The notes below the pieces were generated by a model, which did not search any database, was not told where the DNA came from, and was given only the letters and a program-made list of their open reading frames with translations. A DNA stretch of 64,000 bases from Pseudomonas denitrificans (nom. rej.) (GTDB lineage: Bacteria > Pseudomonadota > Gammaproteobacteria > Pseudomonadales > Pseudomonadaceae): the NCBI RefSeq assembly GCF_008807415.1, contig NZ_CP043626.1, positions 3,162,001 through 3,226,000 on the forward strand, read 5' to 3'. This document shows, piece after piece, positions 10,766 to 20,246 of this stretch; the first letter of the stretch is position 1; the number at the start of each line of letters is the position of its first letter. The position numbers and the translations under genes are program-made.

Positions 10766-11623
10766 ATGAAAAACCTGCTGGAGCAGATCCAGAGCCGTCT
10801 GGAAGAGCTGAACAAGGCCGAGCGCAAGGTCGCCGAAGTGATCCTGCGCGACCCGCAGCAGGCCACGCGCTTCAGCATCGCCGCGCTGGCCCAGGCCTCC
10901 AGCGTCAGCGAGCCGACGGTGAACCGCTTCTGCCGTTCCTTCGGCATGAGCGGCTACCCGGAGCTGAAGATCCAGCTGGCCCAGAGCCTGGCCAGCGGCG
11001 CGGCCTTCGTAACCCAGGCGGTGGCCGCCGACGACGGCCCCGAGGCCTACACGCGCAAGATCTTCAGCAGCACCATCGCGTCGCTGGACAGCGCCCACAA
11101 GGTGCTCGACCCGAAGCTGATCGACCGCGCCGTGGACCTGTTGATCCAGGCCCGCCAGATCCACTTCTTCGGCCTCGGCGCCTCCAGCTCCGTGGCGCTG
11201 GATGCCCAGCACAAGTTCTTCCGCTTCAACCTGGCGGTGTCGGCGCAGAGCGATGTGCTGATGCAGCGAATGATCGCCTCGGTGGCGCACACCGGCGACC
11301 TGTTCGTGGTGATCTCCTACACCGGGCGCACCCGCGAGCTGGTGGACGTGGCGCACCTGGCGCGGCAGAACGGCGCCTCGGTGCTTGGCCTGACCGCCGC
11401 CGACTCGCCGCTGGCCCGCGCCAGCACCTTGAGCCTGGACATCCCGCTGCCGGAGGACACCGACATCTATATGCCGATGACTTCGCGGATCATCCAGCTG
11501 ACCGTACTCGACGTGCTCGCCACCGGCGTGACCCTGCGCCGTGGCGTGGACTTCCAGCCGCACCTGCGCAAGATCAAGGAGAGCCTGGTGCCGACGCGCT
11601 ACCAGCTCGACGAGGAAGACTGA
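10766..11623 (+). CDS. hexR: transcriptional regulator HexR (RpiR family)
   Basis: 285 residues: N-terminal RpiR helix-turn-helix (about 1-77, with [25 protein letters not shown]) and a C-terminal SIS sugar-phosphate domain (about 120-260, [18 protein letters not shown] and ISYTGRT). In Pseudomonas HexR represses zwf-pgl-eda and related genes and releases DNA on binding KDPG. It is divergent from zwf, the standard arrangement. AAGGAG lies upstream of the ATG. Confidence 0.95.
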   Translation: MKNLLEQIQSRLEELNKAERKVAEVILRDPQQATRFSIAALAQASSVSEPTVNRFCRSFGMSGYPELKIQLAQSLASGAAFVTQAVAADDGPEAYTRKIFSSTIASLDSAHKVLDPKLIDRAVDLLIQARQIHFFGLGASSSVALDAQHKFFRFNLAVSAQSDVLMQRMIASVAHTGDLFVVISYTGRTRELVDVAHLARQNGASVLGLTAADSPLARASTLSLDIPLPEDTDIYMPMTSRIIQLTVLDVLATGVTLRRGVDFQPHLRKIKESLVPTRYQLDEED

Positions 11624-11681
11624 ACGCCGCCGCTCCCGCAGTTAGAATCCTGCGCCTGCCTCTGACTCGATTCGTGCCTGA

Positions 11682-12221
11682 TCAGTCATCCGCGCCCGGA
11701 TCGAGCCCCGGGAACAGCACCTCGGTAAAGCCGAACTTGCTGAAATCGGTAATGCGCGATGGGTACAGGCGGCCGATCAGGTGGTCGCACTCGTGCTGCA
11801 CCACGCGGGCGTGGAAGCCGTCCACGGTGCGGTCGATGGGCTGGCCCTGCGGGTCGACGCCCTGGTAGCGGATGCGCTGATGGCGGTTCACCGCACCGCG
11901 CAGGCCCGGCACCGACAGGCAGCCTTCCCAGCCCTCCTCCAGCTCATCGCCGATGGACGTGATCACCGGGTTGAGCAGGATGGTCGGCGGCACCGCTGGC
12001 GCGTCCGGATAGCGCTCGCTGCGCTCGAAGCCGAAGATCACCAGTTGCAGGTCGACACCGATCTGCGGCGCGGCGAGGCCTACACCACCGACGTGGTGCA
12101 TGGTCTCGAACATGTCGTCGATCAGTTGCTGCAGCTCGGCGCTGCCGATCATCGACTCGGGCACCGGTGGGGCGATGCGCAGCAGGCGCTCGTCGCCCAT
12201 CTTGAGAATCTCGCGGATCAT
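11682..12221 (-). CDS. def: peptide deformylase
   Basis: 179 residues with all three deformylase motifs: [18 protein letters not shown] and HECDHL (metal-binding Cys and two His plus catalytic Glu). It removes formyl from nascent N-terminal methionine. The start at 12221 ([10 protein letters not shown]) has GAGG five bases upstream; the upstream frame extension has no family match. It is not next to fmt, so it is probably a second copy; the main def-fmt locus is expected elsewhere. Confidence 0.94.
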   Translation of the reverse strand: MIREILKMGDERLLRIAPPVPESMIGSAELQQLIDDMFETMHHVGGVGLAAPQIGVDLQLVIFGFERSERYPDAPAVPPTILLNPVITSIGDELEEGWEGCLSVPGLRGAVNRHQRIRYQGVDPQGQPIDRTVDGFHARVVQHECDHLIGRLYPSRITDFSKFGFTEVLFPGLDPGADD

Positions 12222-12460
12222 CTCGGCCTCGTTCGCCGTTGCGTGAAAGCGGCATGCTTCCAATGAGAGCTGCATCCTCGGCCCCCGCAACCGGTCTGGC
12301 AAGCCCGCGACCGCCGGGCAGCGCCCCAGAGCCCGCAGCGCCGCGGTGTTAGACTGATCTGCGACGACAACCATCGAACGACGGATTTTTGCCGAATTTC
12401 ACGGCAGATGGCGGTCGAACCCTGGGGGGAACTTTCATTCCGAGGGGCGTGAGGTTCGTC

Positions 12461-13015
12461 ATGAACAGGCATTACTACATCAGCGACAACCTGGACGACC
12501 TGGAGCAGGTCGAGCAGGAACTCTCCGAAAGCGGCATCGGCATCGAGCAGATGCATGTGCTCAGCGACAGCGACGCGGAACTGCAGGAGCACCGCCTCCA
12601 CGAAGTGCCCTCGATGATGAAGAAGGACGTGGTGCACTGGGGCAAGATCGGCCTGATGATCGGTGCCGCGCTGGCCGTGCTGGTACTGGTGGTCGGCTAC
12701 CTGAGCGGCTGGACGCAGACGGCGGCCGGCTGGATTCCGGTGGTCTTCCTCGCCGCGGTGCTGCTGGGCTTCAGCCTGTGGGAAAGCAGCTTCTTCGGCC
12801 TGCAGCGCCCCAGCGGCGACGTACGCCGCTTCCAGGATAACCTGCATGAAGGCCGTCACGTGTTCTTCGTCGACGTGAAGCCCGAGCAGGAACCGGTGCT
12901 GGACATGGTGGTGCGCCATCACCCGCGCCTGGAGATCGCCGGCTTCGGCAGCGCCATGCCGGCCTGGTGGCTCTCCGTCGAGCAGGCCTGGAACCGCTTC
13001 CGCCACATGATGTGA
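12461..13015 (+). CDS. two-span membrane protein with cytoplasmic ends, unknown function
   Basis: 184 residues. Soluble N-terminal part (about 1-60, rich in Asp/Glu, including YYISDNLDDLEQVEQEL and IEQMHVLSDSD), two hydrophobic spans (about 63-85 and 90-110), then about 70 soluble residues. The pattern resembles the Pseudomonas membrane proteins annotated as hypothetical or magnesium/cobalt-transporter-like; I cannot assign a function. GAGG six bases before ATG 12461 decides the start. It stands alone between divergent def and the antiporter gene. Confidence 0.75.
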   Translation: MNRHYYISDNLDDLEQVEQELSESGIGIEQMHVLSDSDAELQEHRLHEVPSMMKKDVVHWGKIGLMIGAALAVLVLVVGYLSGWTQTAAGWIPVVFLAAVLLGFSLWESSFFGLQRPSGDVRRFQDNLHEGRHVFFVDVKPEQEPVLDMVVRHHPRLEIAGFGSAMPAWWLSVEQAWNRFRHMM

Positions 13016-13165
13016 TGCGCACCGGCCGCGCGCCGGTGGTTATGCGGACCCTCCCCTCCGCGCCCGTGCGGCCAGCGGCCTGGCAGTTGTGCGCCGCGCA
13101 GAGCACTGTCGGCAGGACGAGAATGGCTGCCGTTCAGGAATCATTCAGAAACCGTTAGCTTGCTA

Positions 13166-13179
13166 TTGATACATGTCAG
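13166..13179. promoter_or_regulatory. weak ANR/FNR-like box upstream of the antiporter gene
   Basis: TTGAT-ACAT-GTCAG has one perfect half-site (TTGAT) and a poor second one compared with TTGAT-N4-ATCAA. ANR controls arcD in P. aeruginosa, which is why I note it. The match is weak. Confidence 0.2.
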
Positions 13180-13240
13180 CCGCGCGCCTCCGGTCGAACT
13201 CGAAACTATTCGAGTTCCCCATTACTCAGGAGGCTGGGAC

Positions 13241-14671
13241 ATGTCTTCATCGCCCAACCAGAAACTCGGCCTGGCCGCGCTCACCGCCCTGGTGGTCGGC
13301 TCCATGATCGGCGGCGGCATCTTCTCGCTGCCGCAGAACGTCGCGAAAAGCGCCAGCCCCGGCGCCGTGCTGATCGGCTGGGCCATCAGCGGCATCGGCA
13401 TGCTGATGCTCGCTTTCGTCTTCCAGAGCCTGTCCAACCGCAAGCCGGAACTGGACGCAGGCGTCTACGCCTACGCCAAGGCCGGCTTCGGCGACTACAT
13501 CGGCTTCAACTCGGCCTGGGGCTACTGGATCAGCTCCATGCTCGGCAACGTCAGCTACTTCGTGCTGATCTTCAGCGCACTGGGCTACTTCTTCCCGGTG
13601 TTCGGCGAGGGCAACACGCTCATCGCCTTCGCCTGCTCTTCCCTGCTGCTGTGGGGCCTGCACTTCCTGATTCTGCGCGGGATCAAGCAGGCCGCCTTCA
13701 TCAACCAGGTCACCACGGTCGCCAAGGTCGTGCCCATCGTGCTGTTCATCCTGATCGGCCTGGTGGCATTCGACATGGACCTGTTCACCGCCGACTTCTG
13801 GGGCCATGGCCACGTCGATTTCGACAGCGTGATGAGCCAGGTGCGCAACATGATGCTGATCACCGTCTGGGTGTTCATCGGCATCGAGGGCGCCAACCTC
13901 TACTCGGGCCACGCGAAGAAGCGCTCGGACGTCGGCACCGCCACGGTGATCGGCTTCGTCTCGGTGATGGCGCTGCTGGTGCTGGTGAACGTGCTGTCCA
14001 TGGGCATGATGAGCCAGGCGCAACTGACCGGCCTGCCCAACCCGTCCATGGCTTACGTGCTGGAGCACGTGGTCGGCCACTGGGGCGCGGTGCTGATCAT
14101 CTCCGGGCTCGTCGTCTCGCTGTTCGGCGCGCTGCTGGCGTGGATCCTGCTCAGCGCGGAGATCATGTACGCCGCCGCCCACGACCACACCCTGCCGAAG
14201 TTCCTCGCCCGCGAGAACGACAAGGACGTGCCGGTGAACGCGCTGTGGATGAGCAACGCCACGGTGCAGGTGTTCCTGGTGGTCACCCTGTTTGCCGCCA
14301 GCACCTACACCAGCCTGGTGTACCTGGCCGCGTCCATGGCGCTGCTGCCCTACCTGTTCTCCGCCGGCTATGCCGTGCTGCTGAGCCTGCGCGGGGAAGG
14401 CTACGAAGGCCTGCTGCGCGAGCGCCGCAAGGACCTGGTAATCGGCACCATCGCCCTCATCTACAGCCTGTGGCTGGTGTATGCCGGCGGCATGGACCAC
14501 CTGCTGCTCTCGGCGCTGCTCTACACACCGGGCGTGGTGCTGTTCATCATGGCCAAGCGCGAGCGCGGCGAGCGCGTGTTCAGCAAGGCGGAATGGCTGA
14601 TCTTCGCCCTCCTGCTGGCCGCGACCCTGGCCGCCGGCTACGGTCTGTATGCGGGTCAGCTGAGCCTCTGA
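13241..14671 (+). CDS. APC-family basic amino-acid antiporter, ArcD type
   Basis: 476 residues, 12-13 hydrophobic spans, with the APC-family first helix VGSMIGGGIFSLP and the long family length of arginine/ornithine antiporters. It would exchange a basic amino acid for its product across the inner membrane. AGGAGG eight bases before ATG 13241 fixes the start. No arcABC deiminase genes follow; a terminator closes the transcript, so this is a single-gene unit and probably not the main ArcD. Confidence 0.88.
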   Translation: MSSSPNQKLGLAALTALVVGSMIGGGIFSLPQNVAKSASPGAVLIGWAISGIGMLMLAFVFQSLSNRKPELDAGVYAYAKAGFGDYIGFNSAWGYWISSMLGNVSYFVLIFSALGYFFPVFGEGNTLIAFACSSLLLWGLHFLILRGIKQAAFINQVTTVAKVVPIVLFILIGLVAFDMDLFTADFWGHGHVDFDSVMSQVRNMMLITVWVFIGIEGANLYSGHAKKRSDVGTATVIGFVSVMALLVLVNVLSMGMMSQAQLTGLPNPSMAYVLEHVVGHWGAVLIISGLVVSLFGALLAWILLSAEIMYAAAHDHTLPKFLARENDKDVPVNALWMSNATVQVFLVVTLFAASTYTSLVYLAASMALLPYLFSAGYAVLLSLRGEGYEGLLRERRKDLVIGTIALIYSLWLVYAGGMDHLLLSALLYTPGVVLFIMAKRERGERVFSKAEWLIFALLLAATLAAGYGLYAGQLSL

Positions 14672-14685
14672 GGTGCAGCGCCGAT

Positions 14686-14711
14686 GCCCGCGGCTCAGGC
14701 CGCGGGCTTTT
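14686..14711 (+). terminator. rho-independent terminator of the antiporter gene
   Basis: Perfect 8-bp stem GCCCGCGG / CCGCGGGC with a six-base loop, followed by TTTTGCTTT, 15 bases after the stop. Confidence 0.88.
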
Positions 14712-14748
14712 GCTTTCCAGGAGAAATGGCTGACTTCAGGAGAAGAGA

Positions 14749-15162
14749 ATGAGCACACCCACCGAGGTCACTATCCATTCCAGCACCGGCCTCGGCCGCC
14801 AGCAGTACCGCATCCGCCTGAGCTACACGGTGGAGAACGCCGCCAGCCGGGATGCGCTGGTGAAGTTCGAGCTGGACGGCGAGATCGACGGCCAGCCGTT
14901 CAAGGATGGCTTCGACCTGCCCGGCGACCTCGCCTTCAATTTCGCCGGCAGCGCCACGCGCATCCTGCGCCGCCACGGCCTGCGGGTCTGCCACGGGCCG
15001 GTGCTGCGCTTTCGCAGGGAACATGACCGGGTGTTCGACGACCTGCGTCGTCGGCTGAAGGCAGAGCCAGGCACGCCGGTCGACCTGCAGCGCATGGGCT
15101 CGCTGGCCCCGGCCGAACCGCGTTGCGCGGTGGCCGAGTCCATAGTCCGCGGGCGCGGCTGA
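14749..15162 (+). CDS. hypothetical cytoplasmic protein
   Basis: 137 residues, no signal peptide or membrane span. N-terminal 90 residues look beta-rich (RQQYRIRLSYTVENA, VKFELDGEIDGQPFKD), followed by a basic stretch and a proline-rich tail. I do not recognise a family. AGGAGAAGAG before the ATG is a good ribosome-binding site. It converges on the CvfB-like gene with only five bases between stops. Confidence 0.65.
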   Translation: MSTPTEVTIHSSTGLGRQQYRIRLSYTVENAASRDALVKFELDGEIDGQPFKDGFDLPGDLAFNFAGSATRILRRHGLRVCHGPVLRFRREHDRVFDDLRRRLKAEPGTPVDLQRMGSLAPAEPRCAVAESIVRGRG

Positions 15163-15167
15163 GCTGG

Positions 15168-16004
15168 TCAGACCAGCTCGATACCGTCGTCGTGGATGAC
15201 GATCAGGCCCTGCTTGAACAGGCCGCCGATGGCCTTCTTGAAGTTGCCCTTGCTGACGCCGAACTGCTGCGCGATCAGGTCCGGCGGGCTCTTGTCGCTG
15301 AGCGCCAGCTGGCCGCCAGCCTCGCGCAGGGCCTTGAGGATCTGCTCGCTCAGCGCATCGGACAGGCCGGCGCCAGCCGGCTGCAGGCTCAGGCTGATCT
15401 TGCCGTCGGCGCGCATTTCCTTGATGTAGCCGGTCTCGCGCAGGCCATTGCGCATGAACTTGAAGACTTCGTTCTTGTGGATCAGGCCCCAGTGCTTGCC
15501 ATCGATGATGGCCTTGTAGCCCAGGTCGGTGCGCTCGACGACGAGCAGGTCCACCTGCTGGCCGGCCTTGTAGTTGGCTGGGACATTGTCCAGGTAGCGG
15601 TCCAGGCGCGCAGTGGCGGTGATGCGACGGCTGCGCTCGTCGAGGTAGACGTAGACCACGCAGTAATCGCCGACCTGCAGCGGGCGCTTCTCTTCCGAGT
15701 GCGGCAGGAGCAGGTCCTTGGGCAGGCCCCAGTCGAGGAACAGGCCAACGCGGTTGACCTCCACCACCTTCAGGCTGGCGAAGCCGCCAACCTGCACCTT
15801 GGGCTTCTGGGTGGTGGCGATCAGGCGGTCTTCGCTGTCCAGGTAGATGAACACGTTGAGCCAGTCACCCACTTCGGTAGGTTCGTTCTTCGGCACGTAG
15901 CGCTTGGGCAGGAGGATTTCGCCGTGGCTCTCGCCATCCAGGTAGAGACCGAAATCGGTGTGCTTGGCCACCTGCAACGAATTGAACCGACCTATGACTG
16001 CCAT
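15168..16004 (-). CDS. CvfB-like S1-domain RNA-binding protein
   Basis: 278 residues: tandem S1-like OB folds (about 1-65, 66-140 and 145-210) and a C-terminal winged helix (about 215-278), the CvfB/YitL layout. Typical S1 strands are GFASLKVVEVNRVGLFLDWG and YVYLDERSRRITATARLDR. CvfB in Gram-positives affects virulence and RNA turnover; Pseudomonas homologues are conserved but little studied. Single gene, start MAVIGRFNSL. Confidence 0.88.
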   Translation of the reverse strand: MAVIGRFNSLQVAKHTDFGLYLDGESHGEILLPKRYVPKNEPTEVGDWLNVFIYLDSEDRLIATTQKPKVQVGGFASLKVVEVNRVGLFLDWGLPKDLLLPHSEEKRPLQVGDYCVVYVYLDERSRRITATARLDRYLDNVPANYKAGQQVDLLVVERTDLGYKAIIDGKHWGLIHKNEVFKFMRNGLRETGYIKEMRADGKISLSLQPAGAGLSDALSEQILKALREAGGQLALSDKSPPDLIAQQFGVSKGNFKKAIGGLFKQGLIVIHDDGIELV

Positions 16005-16096
16005 GACGCTTACCTCGTGAACGGGGCGGGCATTCTACGCGCATTGGCGCGTTCTGGCTGCCGCCGGTTGCCGGATCGGGCGCGCGTCATCGACGC

Positions 16097-16123
16097 GCAT
16101 CGCGGGCATGGCCCGCTCCTACA
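16097..16123 (-). repeat. REP palindrome overlapping the exporter stop codon
   Basis: Read on the minus strand it is GTAGGAGCGGGCCATGCCCGCGATGC, the common Pseudomonas REP sequence, nearly identical to the copy at 7625-7648. Its first bases supply the TAG stop (16119-16121) of the ABC exporter. Confidence 0.8.
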
Positions 16124-17888
16124 GGTGTTCCGCCTGGCCGAACTGGAGTTCCGCCAGCCGCGCATATAACGGATTGCTGAGCACCAGCTCAGCGTGCCGC
16201 CCCAATGCCACCAGGCGACCGTGCTCGATCACCGCAATGCGGTCGGCGTTGAGCACGGTGGCCAGGCGGTGAGCGATCACCAGCGTGGTGCGGTCGCGCA
16301 TCAGCCCCGGCAGTGCCTGCTGGATCAGGTGTTCGCTCTCAGCATCCAGCGCGCTGGTGGCTTCGTCGAGCAACAGGATAGGCGCGTCCACCAGCAACGC
16401 ACGGGCAATCGCCAGACGCTGGCGCTGGCCGCCGGACAAGCCCAGGCCGCTCTCGCCCAGGTGCGTCCGGTAGCCCTGCGGCAGGCGCAGGATGAACTCG
16501 TGGGCATGGGCCGCGCGGGCGGCGGCCTCGACTTCCGCATCGCTGGCGCCGGGGCGGCCGTAGCGGATGTTCTCCTCCACCGTGCCGAAGAACAGCGCCG
16601 GGTTCTGCGACACCAGCGCGAAGCCGCGGCGCAGGTCCGTCGGATCGAGCCGGGCGATGGGCTGGCCGTCGATCAGGATGCACCCCTGCTGCGGGTCGTA
16701 GAAGCGCAGCAACAGGTCGAACAGGGTGGACTTGCCGGCGCCGGACGGTCCGACCAGCGCCAGGGTCTCGCCCGGTTCGACGCGCAGGTCGATGCCATCG
16801 ATGGCCCACTGCTCCGGGCGCGACGGATAGGCGAAGTGCACGCCCTGCAACTCGATACTGCCGACGATGCGCTCCGGCAGGTGCAGCAGGTCGCTGGTCG
16901 GGGCATGGATTTCGCTGCGCGCGCGCAGCAGTTCGGCGATGCGCTCGGCGGCACCGGCCGCGCGCTGCAGCTCGCCGATCACTTCGCTCAACGTGCCGAA
17001 GGCCATGCCGACGATCAGGCTGTAGAACACGAAGGCCGCGAGGTCCCCCGGGCTGATGCGCCCGGCGATCACGTCCATGCCGCCGACCCAGAGCATCACG
17101 CCGACCGCGCCGAGTACCAGCAGGATCACCACGCTGACCAGCCAGGAGCGCTGCATGATGCGCTTGCGCGCGGTGTCGAAGGCGTCTTCCACTGTGCGGC
17201 CAAAGCGCGCGCGGTCCTGCGCCTGGTGGTTGTAGGCCTGCACCGTCTTGATCTGGCCGAGGGACTCGCCGACATAGCTGCCGACGTCTGCCACGCGGTC
17301 CTGGCTGAGCCGCGACAGGCTGCGCACGCGGCGGCCGAACAGCAGGATCGGCGCGATCACCAGCGGCAGCGAAGCGACCACGATGCTGGTCAGCTTGGCG
17401 TTGGTGAAGAACATCAGGATGATCCCGCCCAGCAACATCAGCACGTTGCGCAGCGCCATGGACAGCGAGGAACCGATCACCGACTGCAGCAGCGTGGTGT
17501 CGGCGGTCAGGCGCGACTGGATCTCCGAGGACCGGTTGTTCTCGTAAAAACCGGGGTGCAGCTCGATCAGGTGGTCGAACACGCGCTGGCGGATATCGGC
17601 GACGAAGCGCTCGCCGATCCACGACACCAGATAGAAGCGCACGAAGGTGCCCACCGCCAGACACAGCACCAGCAGGAAAAAGATGCCAATGGCGCGGGTG
17701 AGCAACTGCTCGGACTGGGTGATGAAGCCCTGGTCCACCAGCAGGCGGATGCCCTGCCCCAGGGACAGGGTGATGGCGGCGGTGAACAGCAGCGCCAGCA
17801 AGGCGCCGAGAGCCCGCCAGCGGTAGGGAGCGAGAAACGAACGAGCCAGGCGCAGGGCATTGCGCTGGCGGGACGACAACAGGGACAT
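16119..17888 (-). CDS. ABC exporter, MsbA/BmrA-like fused half-transporter
   Basis: 589 residues. Six membrane spans in about 20-310, then the ATPase with Walker A GPSGAGKS, signature LGLSGGQRQRLA, Walker B ILLLDEATSALD and H-loop IAHRLA. The start at 17888 (MSLLSSRQRNAL) is the family start; the longer frame upstream has no homologous look. The substrate is unknown; close relatives export lipids or drugs. The stop codon is formed by a REP element. A small SutA-like gene is divergent. Confidence 0.93.
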   Translation of the reverse strand: MSLLSSRQRNALRLARSFLAPYRWRALGALLALLFTAAITLSLGQGIRLLVDQGFITQSEQLLTRAIGIFFLLVLCLAVGTFVRFYLVSWIGERFVADIRQRVFDHLIELHPGFYENNRSSEIQSRLTADTTLLQSVIGSSLSMALRNVLMLLGGIILMFFTNAKLTSIVVASLPLVIAPILLFGRRVRSLSRLSQDRVADVGSYVGESLGQIKTVQAYNHQAQDRARFGRTVEDAFDTARKRIMQRSWLVSVVILLVLGAVGVMLWVGGMDVIAGRISPGDLAAFVFYSLIVGMAFGTLSEVIGELQRAAGAAERIAELLRARSEIHAPTSDLLHLPERIVGSIELQGVHFAYPSRPEQWAIDGIDLRVEPGETLALVGPSGAGKSTLFDLLLRFYDPQQGCILIDGQPIARLDPTDLRRGFALVSQNPALFFGTVEENIRYGRPGASDAEVEAAARAAHAHEFILRLPQGYRTHLGESGLGLSGGQRQRLAIARALLVDAPILLLDEATSALDAESEHLIQQALPGLMRDRTTLVIAHRLATVLNADRIAVIEHGRLVALGRHAELVLSNPLYARLAELQFGQAEHL

Positions 17889-18045
17889 GGCGGGCTCTGA
17901 ACGGCCGGAATGGGCAGAGGGTAGCACCGCCGCAGCGCGCCGCGTGAAGGACGATTCAGGCAGAGCAATGGGACCGTTCGTTCCATAACCGCCCCGAAAG
18001 GTGCTCGTTTGATGTACAATGGGCGGCCAATTTGCGCAGACAGGT

Positions 18046-18246
18046 ATGGCAGATATGACTACCAAGCCCTCCACCCGCCAGAAAGCAGCCCCCAAGGCCC
18101 CCGCCGCTACCGCGACCAGCGAAGCTCTGGAAGCCCAGATCGCGGCCTTCCTGAACTCCGGCGGTGAGATCCAGCAGATCGCCAAGGGCGTGACCGGTCA
18201 GAACTACGGCGCACCGAGCCGCCACATCAGCCTCGGCAAGAAGTAA
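18046..18246 (+). CDS. small basic protein with SutA-like C-terminal motif
   Basis: 66 residues: a lysine/alanine/proline-rich, probably disordered start (KPSTRQKAAPKAPAATAT) and a short helix-turn ending IAAFLNSGGEIQQIAKGV, then a basic tail. The F-L-x-x-G-G-x-[IV]-Q-x-I pattern recalls the C-terminal region of SutA, the RNA-polymerase-binding growth-arrest regulator of Pseudomonas; that link is from memory and is inference. The start could be 18046 or 18055. TACAAT at 18015 could be its -10 box. A strong hairpin follows the stop. Confidence 0.65.
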   Translation: MADMTTKPSTRQKAAPKAPAATATSEALEAQIAAFLNSGGEIQQIAKGVTGQNYGAPSRHISLGKK

Positions 18247-18258
18247 TATTCGCAGGCA

Positions 18259-18281
18259 AGCCTGCCGGCTCCCGGCAGGCT
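18259..18281 (+). terminator. strong hairpin after the small gene, no T tract
   Basis: Perfect 10-bp stem AGCCTGCCGG / CCGGCAGGCT with a three-base loop. Without a T run it may act as a transcript-end stabiliser rather than an intrinsic terminator. Confidence 0.5.
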
Positions 18282-18451
18282 GCCCGCCTCCCCGCTTCGC
18301 CCGTCCTGCGTTCCCCCTCCCTGATACCCCGCTTTACACCAAAGCCTCCGCAATTCCGTCGATCCTGTGTTGCCTGTGCGCCTTGCACTCGGGCAGAGTC
18401 CGCCCATAGTCAGGACTTGGCCTATCCCAGGCCACTCGCAAGGAGCACCCC

Positions 18452-19549
18452 ATGCTGCCCTCTCCGGAAAAGCTGCTGTCGCGCAACCTGCTCGATGTGC
18501 TGATCCGCGCCGGCCTGATCCTGTTGCTGGCCGTTTTCTGCTTCCGCATCTTCCATCCCTTCCTCGACCTGATGCTCTGGTCGGTGATCCTCGCCATTAC
18601 CCTCTACCCCATGCACCAGTTGCTCAGCGGCTGGCTGGGCGAGCGCCCGAACAGCGCCGCGAGCCTGATCGTGGTGCTGGGCCTGGTAATCCTGCTGGTG
18701 CCGGTGGTGGTGATCGGGTTGTCCATGGCCGATTCGGTGCGCGACCTGGTGCACGCCATCCAGAACCGCACCCTGCAGATCCCGCTGCCGCCGGACTCGG
18801 TACAGAACTGGCCGGTGATCGGGCAGTACGTCTATCCCTTCTGGCATCGCGTGGCCACCGACTTCATGGGCGTCGCGCACCAGTTGGCGCCGCACCTGCA
18901 GGGCGTGGCGAAGAAGGTCGCCGGGCAGGCGGCGGGTGTCGGCATGGGGCTGATGCAGTTCCTCGCCGCCTTCGTCATCGCCGGGGTGATCATGGCCTAC
19001 GGCAAGCTGGGCAGCCGTACCGCTTGTGACATAGCCGTGCGCATTTCCGGCCCTGACCGTGGCCCGGGCCTGGCCGAGCTGTGCACCGGCACCATCCGTG
19101 CGGTGGCCCAGGGCGTGGTGGGCGTGGCCTTCATCCAGACACTGATCCTCGGCCTGGGCTTCATCGTCATGGGCATCCCCGGCGCCGGCCTGCTGGCTCT
19201 GGGTGTGCTGCTGCTGGGCATCACCCAGCTGCCGGTGGTGCTGATCACCCTGCCTGCAGTGGCCTATGTGTTCATGACCAACGATTCGCTGCTGGTGTCC
19301 ATCCTGTTCACCGTCTGGACGGTGGCCGGCGGGCTCTCCGACAACGTGCTCAAGCCGCTGATGTTCGGCCGCGGCAGCAAGGTGCCGATGGCGGTGATCC
19401 TGATCGGCGCCCTGGGCGGCATGCTCAGCAACGGCATCATCGGCCTGTTTGTCGGCCCCGTGGTGCTGGCCCTGGGCTATGAGCTGTTCATGTCCTGGGT
19501 CCACGAGCGCGAGGCGCCGGTCGCGCCGCCGGTCGAACCGACGCCCTGA
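18452..19549 (+). CDS. AI-2E-family (PerM/TqsA-like) membrane transporter
   Basis: 365 residues. Hydrophobic pairs near the N terminus (about 22-62, 70-95), a soluble middle, and a cluster of spans in the C-terminal half with the family motif LGGMLSNGIIGLFVGPVVLA. Members include AI-2 exporter TqsA and proton/sodium antiporters, so the substrate is open. AAGGAG seven bases before the ATG. It is followed by a separate secreted-protein gene 66 bases on. Confidence 0.87.
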   Translation: MLPSPEKLLSRNLLDVLIRAGLILLLAVFCFRIFHPFLDLMLWSVILAITLYPMHQLLSGWLGERPNSAASLIVVLGLVILLVPVVVIGLSMADSVRDLVHAIQNRTLQIPLPPDSVQNWPVIGQYVYPFWHRVATDFMGVAHQLAPHLQGVAKKVAGQAAGVGMGLMQFLAAFVIAGVIMAYGKLGSRTACDIAVRISGPDRGPGLAELCTGTIRAVAQGVVGVAFIQTLILGLGFIVMGIPGAGLLALGVLLLGITQLPVVLITLPAVAYVFMTNDSLLVSILFTVWTVAGGLSDNVLKPLMFGRGSKVPMAVILIGALGGMLSNGIIGLFVGPVVLALGYELFMSWVHEREAPVAPPVEPTP

Positions 19550-19615
19550 TGCCGTAAACCTGACACCCGCCCGTGGCATGAGCTACGGGCATTCACCCGC
19601 AATGGAATGCACACG

Positions 19616-20224
19616 ATGTCCAAACGCTGCACCCTCACCGCCGCCCTGCTCGCCACCGGCCTGCTGCTCTCCCCGCTGGCCTTTGCCGAAGAGACCGCCG
19701 TCGTCTGGCCGGCCGCGGTCAACGCCGCCGACCAGCAGCGCCTGACCACCCTCGACGCGCAGGTCAAGCAACTGCTCGACCAGCTCCAGCAGAGCGAGGA
19801 CGAAACCACCCGCAACGAAGCGCTGAACCTCTACCGCATCGTGCTGGAAGACCCGGAACCGCTTGCCGACGCCGCCCTCACCGGCAACTGGAAGTGCCGC
19901 TCGGTGCAGCTCGAAGCACAAGCGCTGTACGGCTACCCGAACTTCAAGTGCTCGGTGCGGCAGACGCCCAAGGGCCTGTTCCTGGAGAAGACCAGCGGCT
20001 CGCAGCGCATCAGCGGCTACCTGCAGCGCCTGGACGACAGGCAGCTGGTGTTCGTCGGCGGCGCTTCGGTGAACGACGACCCGCAGGTCGGCTACAGCGG
20101 GTTGGAGCAAGCCGCCGCGCGCGAGTCCGACGTGGTCGGCGTGGTGCGCAATTCGTACGATGGATTCGTGTTGCTGGTGCCCGAACAGCTCGGTGGCTAC
20201 AACCTGTTCCGCTTCACCCGCTGA
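19616..20224 (+). CDS. secreted DUF4893-like protein
   Basis: 202 residues with a signal peptide ending SPLAFAEE. The mature part has a helical first half and then a beta-rich domain with GNWKCRSVQL and YPNFKCSV, a two-cysteine pattern I associate with DUF4893. Periplasmic location is likely; function unknown. The ATG at 19616 (MSKRCTLT) is preferred over 19607 on spacing from GGA. Confidence 0.75.
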   Translation: MSKRCTLTAALLATGLLLSPLAFAEETAVVWPAAVNAADQQRLTTLDAQVKQLLDQLQQSEDETTRNEALNLYRIVLEDPEPLADAALTGNWKCRSVQLEAQALYGYPNFKCSVRQTPKGLFLEKTSGSQRISGYLQRLDDRQLVFVGGASVNDDPQVGYSGLEQAAARESDVVGVVRNSYDGFVLLVPEQLGGYNLFRFTR

Positions 20225-20246
20225 GCCCACTCTCGCCAGGAAAGGC

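Noticed and set aside
13247..14758. 503-residue minus-strand frame opposite the antiporter
   Set aside because: His/Gln/Asp-rich antisense of a membrane protein gene.
16194..17900. 568-residue plus-strand frame opposite the second exporter
   Set aside because: Antisense composition and no motifs.
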